Both the position numbers and the translations under genes were made by a program. The notes under the pieces were generated by a model that made no database searches, was not told the DNA's origin, and saw only the letters and a list, made by a program, of their open reading frames with translations. A stretch of 64,000 nucleotides of DNA from CANJXF01 sp043775015 (GTDB lineage: Bacteria; Verrucomicrobiota; Verrucomicrobiia; Limisphaerales; CANJXF01), in NCBI GenBank assembly GCA_043775015.1, contig JAYVSV010000098.1, positions 16,413 to 80,412 of the forward strand, given 5' to 3'. The stretch's first letter is position 1, and each line of letters starts with the position of its first letter. This document shows, piece after piece, positions 9,401-17,442 of the stretch.

Positions 9401-9957
9401 TGCGCGATCGTCTCGGCGCGTTGAAAACGGCCGACATCAAACCACGACTTGAAAAGCTGGTTGCGGGACTCACGCCGCCGAGTGTGGAGAAACAAAAATT
9501 GATCGACGAACGCCGCATGAAATTTTCGCAAGCGGAGAATAATGCGGCCCTTGGCCAACAGATTTTTACGAAAAATTGTGCGGTTTGCCATCAGCTCGAC
9601 AAACAGGGCGCGGTGGTCGGTCCGCAGTTGGATGGCGTGGGCAGTCGTGGCGGCGACCGGTTGATCGAGGATATTCTCGATCCGAATCGAAATGTGGACC
9701 GCGCGTTTCGCACGTCGATCGTTGTTCTAAAAGATGGCGATGTGCAAAGCGGGCTATTTCGTCGGCAGGAAGGCGAAACGGTGGTGCTGGCGGATGCGAC
9801 CGGAAAAGAAATTTCCATTCCGCAACAACAGATCAAGGAACGACACGAATCAGAATTGTCGCTGATGCCGGACAATTTTTCCGACCTGATCGCGCTGGAT
9901 GATTTTAACAACCTGATTGCGTTTCTCATCTCAAAAGGAAGCAAGGCTCCGAAGTGA
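6445..9957 (+). CDS. PVC-type membrane-bound dehydrogenase with HEAT repeats and c-type heme domain
   Basis: This 1170-residue exported protein begins with a signal peptide (to about residue 24). Residues ~40-395 form a beta-propeller sugar-dehydrogenase-like domain of the Pirellula/Verrucomicrobium type (FEIQLVAAEP, NKGRLWITQSREYP, GPDGAIYVADFYNRIIGH). HEAT-like repeats follow at about 430-640, then a middle region, and a C-terminal heme domain with CAVCH at residues 1045-1049 and LIEDILDPNRNVD. Proteins of this architecture are abundant in Planctomycetes and Verrucomicrobia and are thought to oxidise sugars or polyols in the periplasm; the substrate is unknown. A secreted protein gene follows after 11 bases and is probably co-transcribed. 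Confidence 0.9.
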   Translation: MKPDSILARALFAAFVLSAISVMADENPFADIIRKTEPLAPAEEQKQFHLPPGFEIQLVAAEPEIAKPMNMAFDNKGRLWITQSREYPFPAPLGKGRDAIQVLENFNANGRAEKISTFVTGLNIPIGLYPYRNGVIAFSIPNISYYEDTNDDGRADKTNFLFGPVGFDRDTHGMTSAFRRGYDGWLYACHGFNNNTTLTGKDGSSITMNSGNTYRMRLDGSRVEQFTHGQVNPFGLAFDPLGNLYSADCHSSPIYQLIRNAYYPSFGKPHDGLGFAPTMMDHSHGSTAIGGIAYYADTQFPEAFRKNLFVGNVMTCRINRDSIMEHGATWRAKEEPDFLSSDDPWFRPVDLQLGPDGAIYVADFYNRIIGHYEVPLDNPGRDRDRGRIWRIVYRGTNAVQKFVAQNPKLRDDKASTADLIKELGHANITRRMLATSELTDRVGASAIKPLEKTVLKSTNAFQKLQALWALQRLGSKNEKVLNHAANDAAVEVRVHAMRIMGEAAEWNPARQKLALAALHDSDPLVRRAACEALGLHPDFAHIQPMLDARAQIEAEDTHSMHVSRMALRNQFIAAEIFQRVQDLNPSEKEARAIAEVALGVTNAGAADFLLAYIQKFQNEDREKLNLFLRHIARYAQSDSEKLAAFTENKFADDLDFQFVLFKSIQEGAAQRGRELSKATRDWGARLADKLLASADKNSLEWRNMPIPGNDTTNPWFVQRRMAADKKGGQFICSLPPDGEKLTGVLRSKSFTIPKSLRFYLAGHDGFPDQPMRNKNFVRLRDEATQKILASAVPPRNDIAQIVTWDLSAVAGQKGFLELVDGNTGTAFAWLAFGRLVPSVVSVTNMSNQVEQRQQAAAELAASFHLGKLEPQLAQILRDETADVATRSAAAHGLAVLNPTAHVAEFGNVLQEGTAPGKLRDQLAQVLSDINSADARKILIETLPNSPSTLQSKISLSLASSADGAEALLSLAEQGKVSARLLQESAVRDRLGALKTADIKPRLEKLVAGLTPPSVEKQKLIDERRMKFSQAENNAALGQQIFTKNCAVCHQLDKQGAVVGPQLDGVGSRGGDRLIEDILDPNRNVDRAFRTSIVVLKDGDVQSGLFRRQEGETVVLADATGKEISIPQQQIKERHESELSLMPDNFSDLIALDDFNNLIAFLISKGSKAPK

Positions 9958-9968
9958 ACTTCTTCTGA

Positions 9969-10916
9969 ATGAAAAGAACGTTTCCGTTTTGCGTCGCCGC
10001 GATGTTGGCGCTCAATCTGTTTTCCGCGACGGCGGCGCAGCTTCAAAAGGAACGTGAACTGATCCAGGACAATCACTTTCACCGCGGGTTTATTCTTTGG
10101 AAAGCGGAACCGGGAAAACATGTGCGCTACGGAGAATTGAAAGGGTTTGATTCAAAAACGAAACCGGTCTGGGGTTTATCGCAATGGAGCAGCAAATTTC
10201 CGCTGGCAAGCCTTGCGGTGGAAAAAAGTGAAGCCGTTCTGGTTTACAGCAATTCAGCTAAAGCGATCACGATGGGGGCTTCGCGCACGACACGAGCCGA
10301 CCTCTCCATGGCGCTCAATGCGGGGGCGGAATATGGCGATCGCGCACGCAAAGCGGGCGATCCGTGGGTGCATTTGTTGTTGGAACAGGAGTTTGATCCT
10401 CCGGCGGCGCTGCACGATTTGTGTGCAGCGAAATTGCATGTTGAAGCGCGATTGCTGCGTTCGCGGAATCTGCGCGAAGTTGATTACCGTCCCGATGTTC
10501 ACGCGGCGCAGTTTCAGATTTTCTTCACGGTGCAGAATCGAAATCGCAATTCACCCGGCTTCGGAGATGCGCTTTGGTTTGGCATCCCCATTTATGATAA
10601 CCGCCATCGTTTTATCCCAGAATTCAAGGAACAGGATTTTGGAGGCACGGCTAGATTCATTTTTACGCCCGACGGAAAAACGTTTGCATCGACCAGTACG
10701 CACGATGGTGAATGGGTGACGATCGAAAAGGATTTATTGCCGCTGATGCACGAAGCGCTCGCGATGGCCTGGGCGCGCGGCTTTTTGAAAGAGTCAAAAG
10801 ATTCTGGGGATTACTTCATCGCCGGCATGAATATGGGATGGGAATTGCCCGGAACGTTTGATGTGGAAATGCAGGTGCGCAACCTGAGCCTCAAGGTGAA
10901 CCAGCGTGGTCCTTGA
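9969..10916 (+). CDS. Secreted protein of unknown function downstream of dehydrogenase
   Basis: The 315-residue product starts with a clear signal peptide (MKRTFPFCVAAMLALNLFSATAA) and has no further membrane segment. It is rich in aromatic residues, with motifs such as DALWFGIPIYDNRHRF and a C-terminal MGWELPGTFDVEMQVRNLSL, which suggests a beta-sandwich resembling carbohydrate-binding folds. I do not recognise the family. It begins 11 bases after the dehydrogenase stop, so a shared transcript is likely and it may act on the same substrate; that is inference. Confidence 0.75.
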   Translation: MKRTFPFCVAAMLALNLFSATAAQLQKERELIQDNHFHRGFILWKAEPGKHVRYGELKGFDSKTKPVWGLSQWSSKFPLASLAVEKSEAVLVYSNSAKAITMGASRTTRADLSMALNAGAEYGDRARKAGDPWVHLLLEQEFDPPAALHDLCAAKLHVEARLLRSRNLREVDYRPDVHAAQFQIFFTVQNRNRNSPGFGDALWFGIPIYDNRHRFIPEFKEQDFGGTARFIFTPDGKTFASTSTHDGEWVTIEKDLLPLMHEALAMAWARGFLKESKDSGDYFIAGMNMGWELPGTFDVEMQVRNLSLKVNQRGP

Positions 10917-10959
10917 AACGCTTCGAGATCTACCGCAGTTTCATCGAGCAAAAAATCAA

Positions 10960-11442
10960 TCAGCAACTGGTGGGAACTTCTCCCAATACTTCGACACAAT
11001 GTGGAATTGCGCCGACCACGAAATCCAGGCATTCAACCGCGCCGCTCGGTTTGCCGGGCAGGCAAACCACAAGTGATTTTTCCACCACGACGGCAAGATT
11101 GCGCGAGAGAATCGCGTTCTTCGTAATCTTCATTGATTCGATGCGCATGATTTCGCCAAACCCGGGTAACTCGCGGATCGAGATTTCGCGAACGGCTTCT
11201 GGCGTCACGTCGCGCAAGGCAACGCCCGTTCCTCCAGTCGTGAGGATGAGTTGGCAACCTTTGTTTATTTGCTCGCGAATGGCTCGTTGGATTTCCCGTT
11301 TTTCATCCGGCACCAGCGTCTCAGCCAGCACGTTCCAACCATAATCTTCGGCAGCGCGTTTAAGCGCAGGTCCGCCAAGATCGTCGTACAACCCTTTCGA
11401 GGCGCGATCAGAAACCGTGATGATGCCAACTTGAATTTTCAT
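10960..11442 (-). CDS. mog: MogA/MoaB-family molybdopterin adenylyltransferase
   Basis: MogA activates molybdopterin with ATP before molybdate insertion. The 160-residue protein matches family size and carries the signatures TTGGTGVALRDVTPEA near residues 68-83, ELPGFGE and CLPGKPSGA. MogA and MoaB share these motifs, so the exact member is not certain. No other molybdenum cofactor genes are adjacent. It is convergent with the secreted protein gene at 9969. Confidence 0.88.
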   Translation of the reverse strand: MKIQVGIITVSDRASKGLYDDLGGPALKRAAEDYGWNVLAETLVPDEKREIQRAIREQINKGCQLILTTGGTGVALRDVTPEAVREISIRELPGFGEIMRIESMKITKNAILSRNLAVVVEKSLVVCLPGKPSGAVECLDFVVGAIPHCVEVLGEVPTSC

Positions 11443-11463
11443 TCTGAAAGCTTAGTGCATCCC

Positions 11464-12147
11464 CTACGTCGCTTTCAACTCACGGCAGGCGGAGAATCCT
11501 CGGAACAAACAGAAGAGCGCGAATCCGTGGAACCCGAGCGCAAGCCAATCCTGTCCGAGCAGGGCAATCAAACTATCCAAAGCATAAAGTATCATGCCGA
11601 CGATGAACGCCCACGAGTGGCCTTTGTTCGCAAAAATTCCAAACATGACAAAAAGTCCGATCACCAAGAGGTCGAGACCAAGGGCAACGACCTTGCCGAG
11701 GGATTGAAATTCGCTGGCGATGGCATCGAAAACTTGCGTGATGCCCAGCCCGAGAATGAATCCCCAATTAAAGCCGCCCAATGCGATGAGTGAGTTAATC
11801 AGCGACAAACCGGCGATCCAATAAAACCATGACGCACCGGATTTCAATTGCGCTTCTGTTGCCGGATCGCTGCGCACAGTTGTTGGAATTGCGACGGCGG
11901 CTGCGGCGATGGCGGAAGGTGCGCCGACGGGCAACGCCACTTTGAGTTCTGAAAAATTCCCGGCGGCAGACCAGTAATCCATATCGTTTCGCATCACTTC
12001 ATTTTGCGCGGTGACGCGTCCCTCCCGCAGCCACGCGCTGAGTTGGTCCAAAGTGACTGGGCCGTATTCTTTTAAGTCTGTTCCGCGAACTTTGTAGGTG
12101 AGTTCCATAAGGCTGTGAGCGTTCATATCAGACATCCGCATGAACAT
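11464..12147 (-). CDS. GYF-like domain membrane protein
   Basis: The 227-residue protein has an N-terminal GYF_2-like domain (YKVRG, YGPVTLDQLSAWLREGRV, VMRNDMDYWSAAGNFSEL), which usually binds proline-rich partners at the cytoplasmic face. A linker and about four hydrophobic helices follow (for example WFYWIAGLSLINSLIAL and VVALGLDLLVIGLFVMFGIF). Several in-frame ATGs exist at the start (12147, 12132 and 12111 among them) and none has a convincing ribosome-binding site. Its function is unknown. It lies between folC and mog, all on the same strand. Confidence 0.75.
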   Translation of the reverse strand: MFMRMSDMNAHSLMELTYKVRGTDLKEYGPVTLDQLSAWLREGRVTAQNEVMRNDMDYWSAAGNFSELKVALPVGAPSAIAAAAVAIPTTVRSDPATEAQLKSGASWFYWIAGLSLINSLIALGGFNWGFILGLGITQVFDAIASEFQSLGKVVALGLDLLVIGLFVMFGIFANKGHSWAFIVGMILYALDSLIALLGQDWLALGFHGFALFCLFRGFSACRELKAT

Positions 12148-12185
12148 TCAACGGAAAAGGCAGATCATGTTCCGATTGATCGGAT

Positions 12186-13478
12186 CTAGCGGTTGGCTGG
12201 ATGGGTGGTCCACTCGTTTAAACCGCGCTCATTTGGCGCAATGATTTTGCTGCCGTGCAATAACTCAAGCGCTTCGCCCACCAAATAGAGCGAGCCGGCA
12301 ATGACGACGAACGGATCTTGAGCCGTTGCTTCGAGCGCTTGCGCCAAAGAATTTAAGGCGACGATTTTTGCGCTCGCGTTTTTGTGACGGATGGCTCGTT
12401 CCAACTCTTCCGGGGCAGCCGTTCGTTCGCTGCTCACGGGGACGACAAATAGGTTTTCGGCAAGCGGCGCGAGGATTTCGCAAATCGAAGACCATTCCTT
12501 GTCCTGCAAAATACCGACAATGAGCGTTGGTTTTTTTCCGGGAAAATGTTTCGCAATCGCATCGCGCAACGCCCGCGCACCGGACGGATTATGCGCGCCG
12601 TCCAACAGAATTGTTTGGCCGGATTTCGTTGTGATCTGCTGGAGTCGTCCCGGCCATTGCACTTGCGAAAGCCCGGCGCAAATCGCATTTTCAGAAGCCG
12701 GAATTTTTGAGGCGAGAACGCACACCGTTGAAATCGCGAGCGCAGCGTTGAGGCGTTGATGTTCGCCAAGAAGTGGAAGCTCAAGTTTATCGAGCAGCGT
12801 TGTTTTTGTTTCTGCAAAACCAACCTGCGTCAGCGGAGAATTTCTTTCGCGAGCAGTTTGGGCAATCACAGCAAGCGCTTCGGACTCGCTCGCTGCGGTG
12901 ATGACAGGAATTTCGGGTTTGATGATGCCCGCTTTTTCCGCAGCAATTTCCGTGATCGTGTTGCCGAGCCATTTCTCGTGATCGAATTGCACGTTCGTAA
13001 TAACGCTGGCGAGTGGCGTGACGATGTTCGTCGCATCGAGTCGCCCGCCCATGCCCGTTTCCCAAATCACCAGATCACATTTTTGTTCGGCAAAATATTT
13101 CAGCGCCATCACGGTGACGACTTCAAAAAACGTCGGATGTGCGTCGGCGGAGAATTGTTTCAACAGCGGTTGAATTTCAGCAACGAGCCGAACGATTTCC
13201 AATTCGGAAACAAGTTGGCGGTTTACTTGGATTCGTTCCGCAAACGAGACGAGATGCGGCGAGGTGAAAAGTCCCGCGCGCAATCCCGCCGCGCGGTAAA
13301 TGCTCTCCAACATCGCGCAGACGGAGCCTTTGCCATTCGTTCCCGCGACGTGAATGAAGCGAAGTTTCTCCTGCGGATTTCCAGCGAGCGCGGCGAGTTT
13401 GCAGGTATTTTCCAAACCAAACTTCGCACCGAACATGCGAAGCTCGTAGAGAAACTGAACTGCTTCAGCGTAGGTCAT
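12186..13478 (-). CDS. folC: Bifunctional folylpolyglutamate/dihydrofolate synthase
   Basis: FolC adds glutamate to dihydropteroate and to reduced folates. The 430 residues contain the Mur-ligase-type P-loop GTNGKGSVCAML near residues 46-57, the WETGMGGRLDATNIV segment near 141-155, ITNVQFDHEKWLG, and the C-terminal domain motif LLDGAHNPSGARAL. The start lies one base beyond the stop of the dipeptidase-like gene, so the two genes form an operon. Confidence 0.95.
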   Translation of the reverse strand: MTYAEAVQFLYELRMFGAKFGLENTCKLAALAGNPQEKLRFIHVAGTNGKGSVCAMLESIYRAAGLRAGLFTSPHLVSFAERIQVNRQLVSELEIVRLVAEIQPLLKQFSADAHPTFFEVVTVMALKYFAEQKCDLVIWETGMGGRLDATNIVTPLASVITNVQFDHEKWLGNTITEIAAEKAGIIKPEIPVITAASESEALAVIAQTARERNSPLTQVGFAETKTTLLDKLELPLLGEHQRLNAALAISTVCVLASKIPASENAICAGLSQVQWPGRLQQITTKSGQTILLDGAHNPSGARALRDAIAKHFPGKKPTLIVGILQDKEWSSICEILAPLAENLFVVPVSSERTAAPEELERAIRHKNASAKIVALNSLAQALEATAQDPFVVIAGSLYLVGEALELLHGSKIIAPNERGLNEWTTHPANR

Positions 13479-13479
13479 T

Positions 13480-14154
13480 TCAAAACTTGATTCGCGAGGA
13501 ATCGATATCGAGCAGCTCGTAGGTTTTCCAATTCACGTCGTCAAAGTGCCACCATTCCGTGGGCAGCCCGACGAAGCCGTGTTTGACCATGACGCGTTCG
13601 AGCAGCTCGCGATTTCGAAGCGCCTCGGCGGGTGCGCTCCTGTAATCGCGATGCGCTCTGTCCGTGAATTCGTCGTAGCTCGAAGGCATCAGTAATTCCT
13701 TTTTATCCCGGAGATGGATCAGCGTCACGTCCACCGCCGCACCGCGATTGTGCCGCGAGCCTTTGGCTGGGTTGGCGACATAACCTTCGACCGGATAAAC
13801 CGCCCACATTTTCTTTTGCACGGAAAGTGGCCGATAGGCGTCGAAAACTTTCAAGCCAAGTCCCATCGAATTGAACTCGCGTTGGGCGCCGCGCAATTTA
13901 GTTGCTGCCGATCGGCGCAAAAAAGCACGGTTACTTTCGTACAGTTTTTGCCCCGTAAAATTGTTGGTGGTGGCATAACGAATATCGAGAACCACCATCG
14001 GCACAACTCGTTTTACTTCGACCAGATCGCTTGGTGTTTTGGTGACGCACGAGGTTGCGATCAAGCAAAAAGCCAGAAAGAGCGTGAGCGCGGCAGAGGA
14101 AAAATGGAGCGAGGTTCGTTTTAAATTCACGGCAGGGACGGATACTGTTTCCAA
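13480..14154 (-). CDS. VanX-type D-Ala-D-Ala dipeptidase, probable lipoprotein
   Basis: Peptidases of family M15D cleave D-Ala-D-Ala. The zinc site is visible: SRHNRGAAVDV (His and Asp) and the C-terminal TEWWHFDD (Glu and His). FDAYRPLSVQKKMW is the usual substrate-loop segment. The N-terminus is a hydrophobic signal ending in Cys36 (LIATSC), so lipoprotein export is likely, implying cell-wall turnover rather than vancomycin resistance; no vanH or vanA homologue is present. The frame opens with TTG at 14154; GTG at 14130 is an equally plausible start. Confidence 0.87.
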   Translation of the reverse strand: METVSVPAVNLKRTSLHFSSAALTLFLAFCLIATSCVTKTPSDLVEVKRVVPMVVLDIRYATTNNFTGQKLYESNRAFLRRSAATKLRGAQREFNSMGLGLKVFDAYRPLSVQKKMWAVYPVEGYVANPAKGSRHNRGAAVDVTLIHLRDKKELLMPSSYDEFTDRAHRDYRSAPAEALRNRELLERVMVKHGFVGLPTEWWHFDDVNWKTYELLDIDSSRIKF

Positions 14155-14245
14155 CAGGCGGCGTCAACCCAAGCATGCGATTTTGCTGGCAGACCTCGCT
14201 CGGAAGATCGCTCTGGCAAGTGATTCCACAAATTCCAAACGGAAA

Positions 14246-15121
14246 CTATTGGGAAGTTCGGAGGCTCAACTCAAGAAACGTTAAAACTCTTTTTTCGTAT
14301 TGTTCACGATCGAAAGCGTAAAGATCGGTGTGTTCAGCACCTTTGATTTCCAAAAATTCTTTTGGTTCGGAGGCCGCGTTGAAAAGTTCCTTTGCCTCCG
14401 TCAACGGGGTGTGTTGGTCCTGGTCGCCCGCCATGAATAATTTTGGAACCGCGATTCCTCGAACCTGATCAATGGGCCGTAAATCATCCGCGTTGAAGCC
14501 AAGTCGCAGTTTCAATTGGCAGGTGAGCAACGGGGTGAAAAGCCCGCCTGCTTTTCCAAGTTTCATTTTAAGTCGAGCGCTGATGGCTTGCTTGATCGTT
14601 GGATAAACCATTTCGAGAACCATCGCGTCAACTTTCAGCGGTGGTGTCGCGAGAATTGCGGCAGCGCCACCTAATGATCCACCGATGACGGAGAGTTTTT
14701 GCTCGGGAAAGCGGTTGCGGGCAAAATCGACGACGGCACGAGCGTCGCGGCTCTCCAAATAACCGAACGTGATTTTCTTTCCCGAACTTTCGCCGTGCGC
14801 CTGGAAATCGAAAAGTAAAATCGTATAGCCGTGCGTGTGGAGAAAACGAGCGCGCTCCAACATGTCGAGTCGGCAGCCCCGAACGCCGTGCATCAGAATG
14901 ACGACCCCTTTCGATTTTTCCGCGTTGAGCAACCAGCCGCTTAGTTTGGATCCAGACGAACTCTCCACCTGAAAATTTTCCGCAGGGAAATTGCTGGGTG
15001 GCGGGCCGATCTGCCGGTGTCGGGCGGAACACAGCGCACCACCGATTAACCAGACCGTTAATGTCGCCAGTAAAACAAAACCGATCAGCATTGAAGAAAT
15101 GATTTTGCGTTTCCGGCTCAC
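14246..15121 (-). CDS. Membrane-anchored alpha/beta hydrolase
   Basis: The 291-residue protein has an N-terminal transmembrane anchor (residues ~9-30) followed by an alpha/beta-hydrolase domain. The nucleophile elbow is GGSLGG near residue 153. A probable acid lies in FMAGDQDQHTPL and the catalytic His in GAEHTDLYAF. HGVRGCRLDM near residue 75 would form the oxyanion region. It resembles serine hydrolases of the BEM46/YqkD type. It starts 9 bases after the end of gmhA on the same strand and is probably the last gene of that operon. The substrate is unknown. Confidence 0.85.
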   Translation of the reverse strand: MSRKRKIISSMLIGFVLLATLTVWLIGGALCSARHRQIGPPPSNFPAENFQVESSSGSKLSGWLLNAEKSKGVVILMHGVRGCRLDMLERARFLHTHGYTILLFDFQAHGESSGKKITFGYLESRDARAVVDFARNRFPEQKLSVIGGSLGGAAAILATPPLKVDAMVLEMVYPTIKQAISARLKMKLGKAGGLFTPLLTCQLKLRLGFNADDLRPIDQVRGIAVPKLFMAGDQDQHTPLTEAKELFNAASEPKEFLEIKGAEHTDLYAFDREQYEKRVLTFLELSLRTSQ

Positions 15122-15130
15122 CTTCGCGGG

Positions 15131-15721
15131 CTATCCGCCCAATTGCGGATTCTCCATGAAGGCGTAGCAGAGGATGTGGCAGATGCCCATTTGCACATCT
15201 TCGACGCGGCCGTAATGGGTGTCGTTGATGACAATGGTTTGGTCGGCGATTTCCGCCATGCGTCCGCGTTTTGCGCCGACGAGCGCGATTGTTTGCAAAC
15301 CATTTTTCTTCGACCATTCCAGCGCTTTGCTGCAATTGGGGGAGTTGCCGCTGACGCTGAGTGAGAGAACGACGTCGCCCTTGCGTCCGTAGTTTTCCAA
15401 CTGGCGAACGAAAACATCGTCGTAGGAATAATCGTTTCCGATGGCGGTCATCCAACTGACATTGTCATTCAGGGAGAGCACGCGAAAACGTTTGGGCAAT
15501 TTGTCGGAAGAACCTTTCCCGAGGTCGGTCGCGAAATGAGAGGAGTTCGCCGCGCTGCCGCCGTTGCCAAAAACAAAAACCTGACGATCCTCTTTGAGCG
15601 CTTGTTGAAAAGTTTTGATAATTTGCTCCACGCCTTCGACCGGGATGGAATCGAGCGCCGCTTTTTGTGCGTTAATGTAGTTGGTGATCCATTGATTCAT
15701 TTGTGGTGGAGTGTAATTCAA
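15131..15721 (-). CDS. gmhA: Sedoheptulose-7-phosphate isomerase-like SIS protein
   Basis: GmhA converts sedoheptulose 7-phosphate to D-glycero-heptose 7-phosphate for lipopolysaccharide heptose. The 196-residue SIS domain has FVFGNGGSAANSSHFATDL near residues 48-66, NDNVSWMTAIGNDYSYDDVF, the phosphate-binding SVSGNSPN loop near 122-129, and RVEDVQMGICHILCYA near the end. It follows the ROK kinase by 7 bases. Linkage to a sugar kinase supports a sugar-phosphate role, but HldE-type heptose genes are not in the window. Confidence 0.88.
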   Translation of the reverse strand: MNYTPPQMNQWITNYINAQKAALDSIPVEGVEQIIKTFQQALKEDRQVFVFGNGGSAANSSHFATDLGKGSSDKLPKRFRVLSLNDNVSWMTAIGNDYSYDDVFVRQLENYGRKGDVVLSLSVSGNSPNCSKALEWSKKNGLQTIALVGAKRGRMAEIADQTIVINDTHYGRVEDVQMGICHILCYAFMENPQLGG

Positions 15722-15728
15722 GCGCGGC

Positions 15729-16652
15729 TCATTTCAAGCTTCGCGACCGCGCCAATTCCAAAGCGCCCACCGGCACGGCATCTTCGCCCAATTTGGACAA
15801 CTCAATTTTTGGGCGGGGCGTGAAGGCTTCCATGACGTAGCGGGCCAGAGATATTTCGACTGCGCCTCGAAGCGGTTCGCCGATGAGCGATAAACCGCCG
15901 CCAAGAATAATTTTTTCCGGATGAAATAAATGGGCCACGTGAGAAAGGGCAAACGCCAGGTCGTCCGCCGTTTCATTTAAGATTTGTTGCGCGAGAGAAT
16001 CTTTCTGGTCGAGAGCTGTCTTAAGAAATCGAGCTTCGTTGCCGACTGCATTCCCCATCAATTCGGACAATGCGCTCTTGGGATTTTCAGCAACAATGGC
16101 ACGCACTCGCTTATCAACCGCCCACCCCGAGCAGCGCGATTCCACAATCGTCCCGGCTTTGTCCAAACGAAGGTGGCCGATTTCCGATTCGCCGGGCGTT
16201 GCTCCGTGGTAAATCTCGCGATCCACCACCGCTCCTCCGCCGACGCCGCTGCCGAGCGTCACGTAGAACACCGGATTGCTCCCTGCGCCCGCGCCGTGAA
16301 TCGCTTCGCCCAACGCCGCGACGTTGGCGTCGTTGTCCACAAAAACCGGAACGCCGCTGCACGATTGCAACCACTGCGCCATGGGAAATTCCGACCAGCC
16401 CGGAACCTGATGAGAACAGCAGATCTGGCCGGTTTGCCAATCCACCGGCCCACCGAAACCAACGCCGATGGCTGCGGGTTGAAATTTTTCCAGCAGCGTT
16501 GTTAGACCGGCTTCAATTTGTTGGCGAATTCCTTTCGCACCGGCCGTCGGCGCAATCGAGAAGCGAAGTCGCTCGGAAATGGTTGCTGATTCATTGCCAG
16601 CGACGATTTGCAATTTCGTGCCGCCAATTTCGATGCCGAGAAATTTTTTCAT
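15729..16652 (-). CDS. ROK-family sugar kinase lacking the zinc-cysteine motif
   Basis: ROK kinases phosphorylate glucose, N-acetylglucosamine, fructose or similar sugars. The 307 residues show the ATP-binding N-terminus (LGIEIGGTKLQIV), FVDNDANVAALGE with catalytic Asp, VTLGSGVGGGAVVD and GESEIGHLRL. The usual CxCGxxGCxE zinc loop is absent: after GHLRL the sequence goes directly to GTIVESRCSGWAVDKR. A related shortened loop may be normal for a PVC subgroup. It is the first gene of the kinase-gmhA-hydrolase run. The exact sugar is not determinable. Confidence 0.87.
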   Translation of the reverse strand: MKKFLGIEIGGTKLQIVAGNESATISERLRFSIAPTAGAKGIRQQIEAGLTTLLEKFQPAAIGVGFGGPVDWQTGQICCSHQVPGWSEFPMAQWLQSCSGVPVFVDNDANVAALGEAIHGAGAGSNPVFYVTLGSGVGGGAVVDREIYHGATPGESEIGHLRLDKAGTIVESRCSGWAVDKRVRAIVAENPKSALSELMGNAVGNEARFLKTALDQKDSLAQQILNETADDLAFALSHVAHLFHPEKIILGGGLSLIGEPLRGAVEISLARYVMEAFTPRPKIELSKLGEDAVPVGALELARSRSLK

Positions 16653-16722
16653 GGGTCAATTGTGAACGGCACGAAAGACGCGGGAGAGAAGATGTTATTC
16701 GTGGGTTCGCGTTGTTCGTGGA

Positions 16723-17298
16723 TTAAAAATGTTTTGGTGTGTTGCCGGACTTCCATTTGATATTGCAGCCGACGCTCGGAGCCTGGTTTTCCGAAACCGG
16801 TTTGCCAGCAAGCGCCGCATCGAGGGCGGCGCGCAAATCTTTTCCCGTCACCGGAACTCCGTTTCCAGGGCGGCTGGCGTCGAGTTGTCCGCGGTAAATG
16901 AGTTTCAAATTTTTATCGAAGAGAAAAAAATCCGGCGTGCAAGCGGCTCGATACGCTTGGGCGACAGATTGGGTTTCGTCAAAAAGATACGGGAACGTGT
17001 AACCAGCGCTCTTCACTTCATTCCGCATTTTTTCCGGGCTGTCGTCCGAATAATTGGCGGCATCGTTGGAGTTGATGGCGACGATGCCGACACCTTTGCT
17101 TTGGTAGTCGCGACCGATTTTCGCCAGTTCGCCGCGCATGTGTTTCACGTAAGGACAGTGGTTGCAAATGAACATCACGAGCACGGCTGGAGCACCGTTG
17201 AAGTCGCCGAGCGCGATCGTTTTACCAGTCGTATCTGGCAACTGAAAATCGGGCGCAGTGGTGCCGAGCGCCAGCATGGTGGAAGGGGTCAAAGCCAT
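16723..17298 (-). CDS. Thioredoxin-like AhpC/TSA-family protein
   Basis: The 191-residue cytoplasmic protein has a redoxin fold: APDFQLPDTTGKTIAL near residues 15-30, a CxxC-type active site CNHCPYV near 45-51, a long insertion with NSNDAANYSDDSPEKM, and the cis-proline strand CTPDFFLFD near 120. Family members act as thiol reductases or peroxiredoxin-like proteins, and the partner is unknown. It is divergent from the hexapeptide gene at 17443, and the intergenic region carries a 14-bp tandem repeat. Confidence 0.85.
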   Translation of the reverse strand: MALTPSTMLALGTTAPDFQLPDTTGKTIALGDFNGAPAVLVMFICNHCPYVKHMRGELAKIGRDYQSKGVGIVAINSNDAANYSDDSPEKMRNEVKSAGYTFPYLFDETQSVAQAYRAACTPDFFLFDKNLKLIYRGQLDASRPGNGVPVTGKDLRAALDAALAGKPVSENQAPSVGCNIKWKSGNTPKHF

Positions 17299-17302
17299 GT
17301 GC

Positions 17303-17330
17303 GGAATTTCGATTGTGGAATTTCGATTGT
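17303..17330. repeat. 14-bp tandem repeat upstream of the thioredoxin-like gene
   Basis: GGAATTTCGATTGT occurs twice head to tail, ending five bases from the start codon of the redoxin gene. It could be a slippage product or a regulatory direct repeat in the mRNA leader. Confidence 0.6.
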
Positions 17331-17442
17331 CGAGCGCGGAGTTGGGAAAAAGAAGGCTGAATTAACAACACTTGCCGGATTTTATTTCGGAGACGGACAC
17401 CAAATCCTTTGGGAATTTTGTAAATTCTGTTAATTCTTTTCC

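Noticed and set aside
8359..9591. 410-codon minus-strand frame opposite the dehydrogenase gene
   Set aside because: No family features; it overlaps a well supported gene with a heme motif and is a shadow of GC-rich coding sequence.
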